From Cecembia rubra (lineage in GTDB: Bacteria > Bacteroidota > Bacteroidia > Cytophagales > Cyclobacteriaceae), in the NCBI RefSeq assembly GCF_003014575.1, contig NZ_PYGF01000006.1, forward strand, positions 1 to 64,000: 64,000 nucleotides of DNA, in the 5' to 3' direction. Every line of letters starts with the position of its first letter. The stretch's first letter is position 1. Positions 63,931-64,000 of this stretch are shown here, one piece after another. Under the pieces are notes generated by a model. It was not told the origin of the DNA and searched no databases. It saw only the letters and a list, made by a program, of their open reading frames with translations. The translations under genes and the position numbers were made by a program.

Positions 63931-64000
63931 ATGAAAAAATTACACTTCTTGATCTTGCTGATTTCCGGCCTTGGCCTTTGGATTCATCCGGTTTTTGCTT
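63931..64000 (+). CDS. Start of an exported protein, cut by the window edge
   Basis: The first 23 codons form a typical signal peptide (KKLHFLILLISGLGLWIHPV, then FA). The frame is open to the last base. TAATTTTC at 63901-63908, a 7/8 match to the -7 consensus, lies 22 bases upstream. Nothing can be said of the mature protein. Confidence 0.7.
   Translation, partial: MKKLHFLILLISGLGLWIHPVFA

Overview
The window looks like a chromosomal segment of a Bacteroidota bacterium, most likely order Cytophagales and close to the Cyclobacteriaceae. The signs are a type IX secretion C-terminal domain, two carboxypeptidase-regulatory/TonB receptors, GWxTD, DUF2723 and PD40 proteins, A-rich rather than GGAGG-type translation starts, and several -7 promoter boxes of the Bacteroidota form TAnnTTTG. 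The species assignment is inference. I saw no tRNA, rRNA, CRISPR array or intact transposase.

Layout. 1-4.1 kb: the 3' part of a giant MBG-repeat adhesin. 4.4-10.6 kb: an MFS exporter, a 27-residue membrane peptide, and a sulfane-sulfur module (CstB-like persulfide dioxygenase/rhodanese fusion, outer-membrane porin, two half-size YeeE/YedE transporters, thioredoxin). Three of its promoters share a palindrome at fixed spacing from the -7 box. 10.7-22 kb: housekeeping and envelope genes (GT117/DUF2723, methyltransferase, GWxTD protein, rlmB, MscS channel, Hsp20, HtrA protease), interrupted by a 223-bp tandem duplication. 22-29 kb: GH9 glycosidase, nitrilase-family hydrolase, beta-lactamase-fold hydrolase and an outer-membrane receptor. 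29.5-35 kb: a malonate uptake/activation operon (matB-madL-madM), a class II ribonucleotide reductase without its usual C-terminal redox tail, and a zinc-ribbon DUF6671 protein. The DUF6671 gene is divergent from a FecA-like receptor across a metalloregulator-type palindrome.

37.8-62 kb is mostly catabolic and periplasmic: a PVC-type haem protein, polysaccharide deacetylase, exported Gfo/Idh/MocA oxidoreductase with DoxX, sulfatase, two phytanoyl-CoA dioxygenase-like proteins with an AraC regulator, an alpha/beta hydrolase, a PQQ sugar dehydrogenase-cytochrome fusion, two exported TIM-barrel isomerase/epimerase-like proteins and an MFS permease. Together they suggest oxidative breakdown of sugars, glycosides or sulfated glycans outside the cytoplasm. 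Embedded in it are a translationally coupled purine-salvage pair (AzgA-type permease plus an exported MTA/SAH nucleosidase) and a 1.2-kb non-coding array with a 444-bp tandem repeat.

The right end (60.3-64 kb) shows gene decay and variation: a frameshifted secreted-protein gene, and a C10-peptidase C-terminal fragment whose N-terminus carries eight copies of a 12-bp microsatellite. That fragment is coupled by a 4-bp overlap to a PD40 lipoprotein. A further exported protein begins at the window edge.
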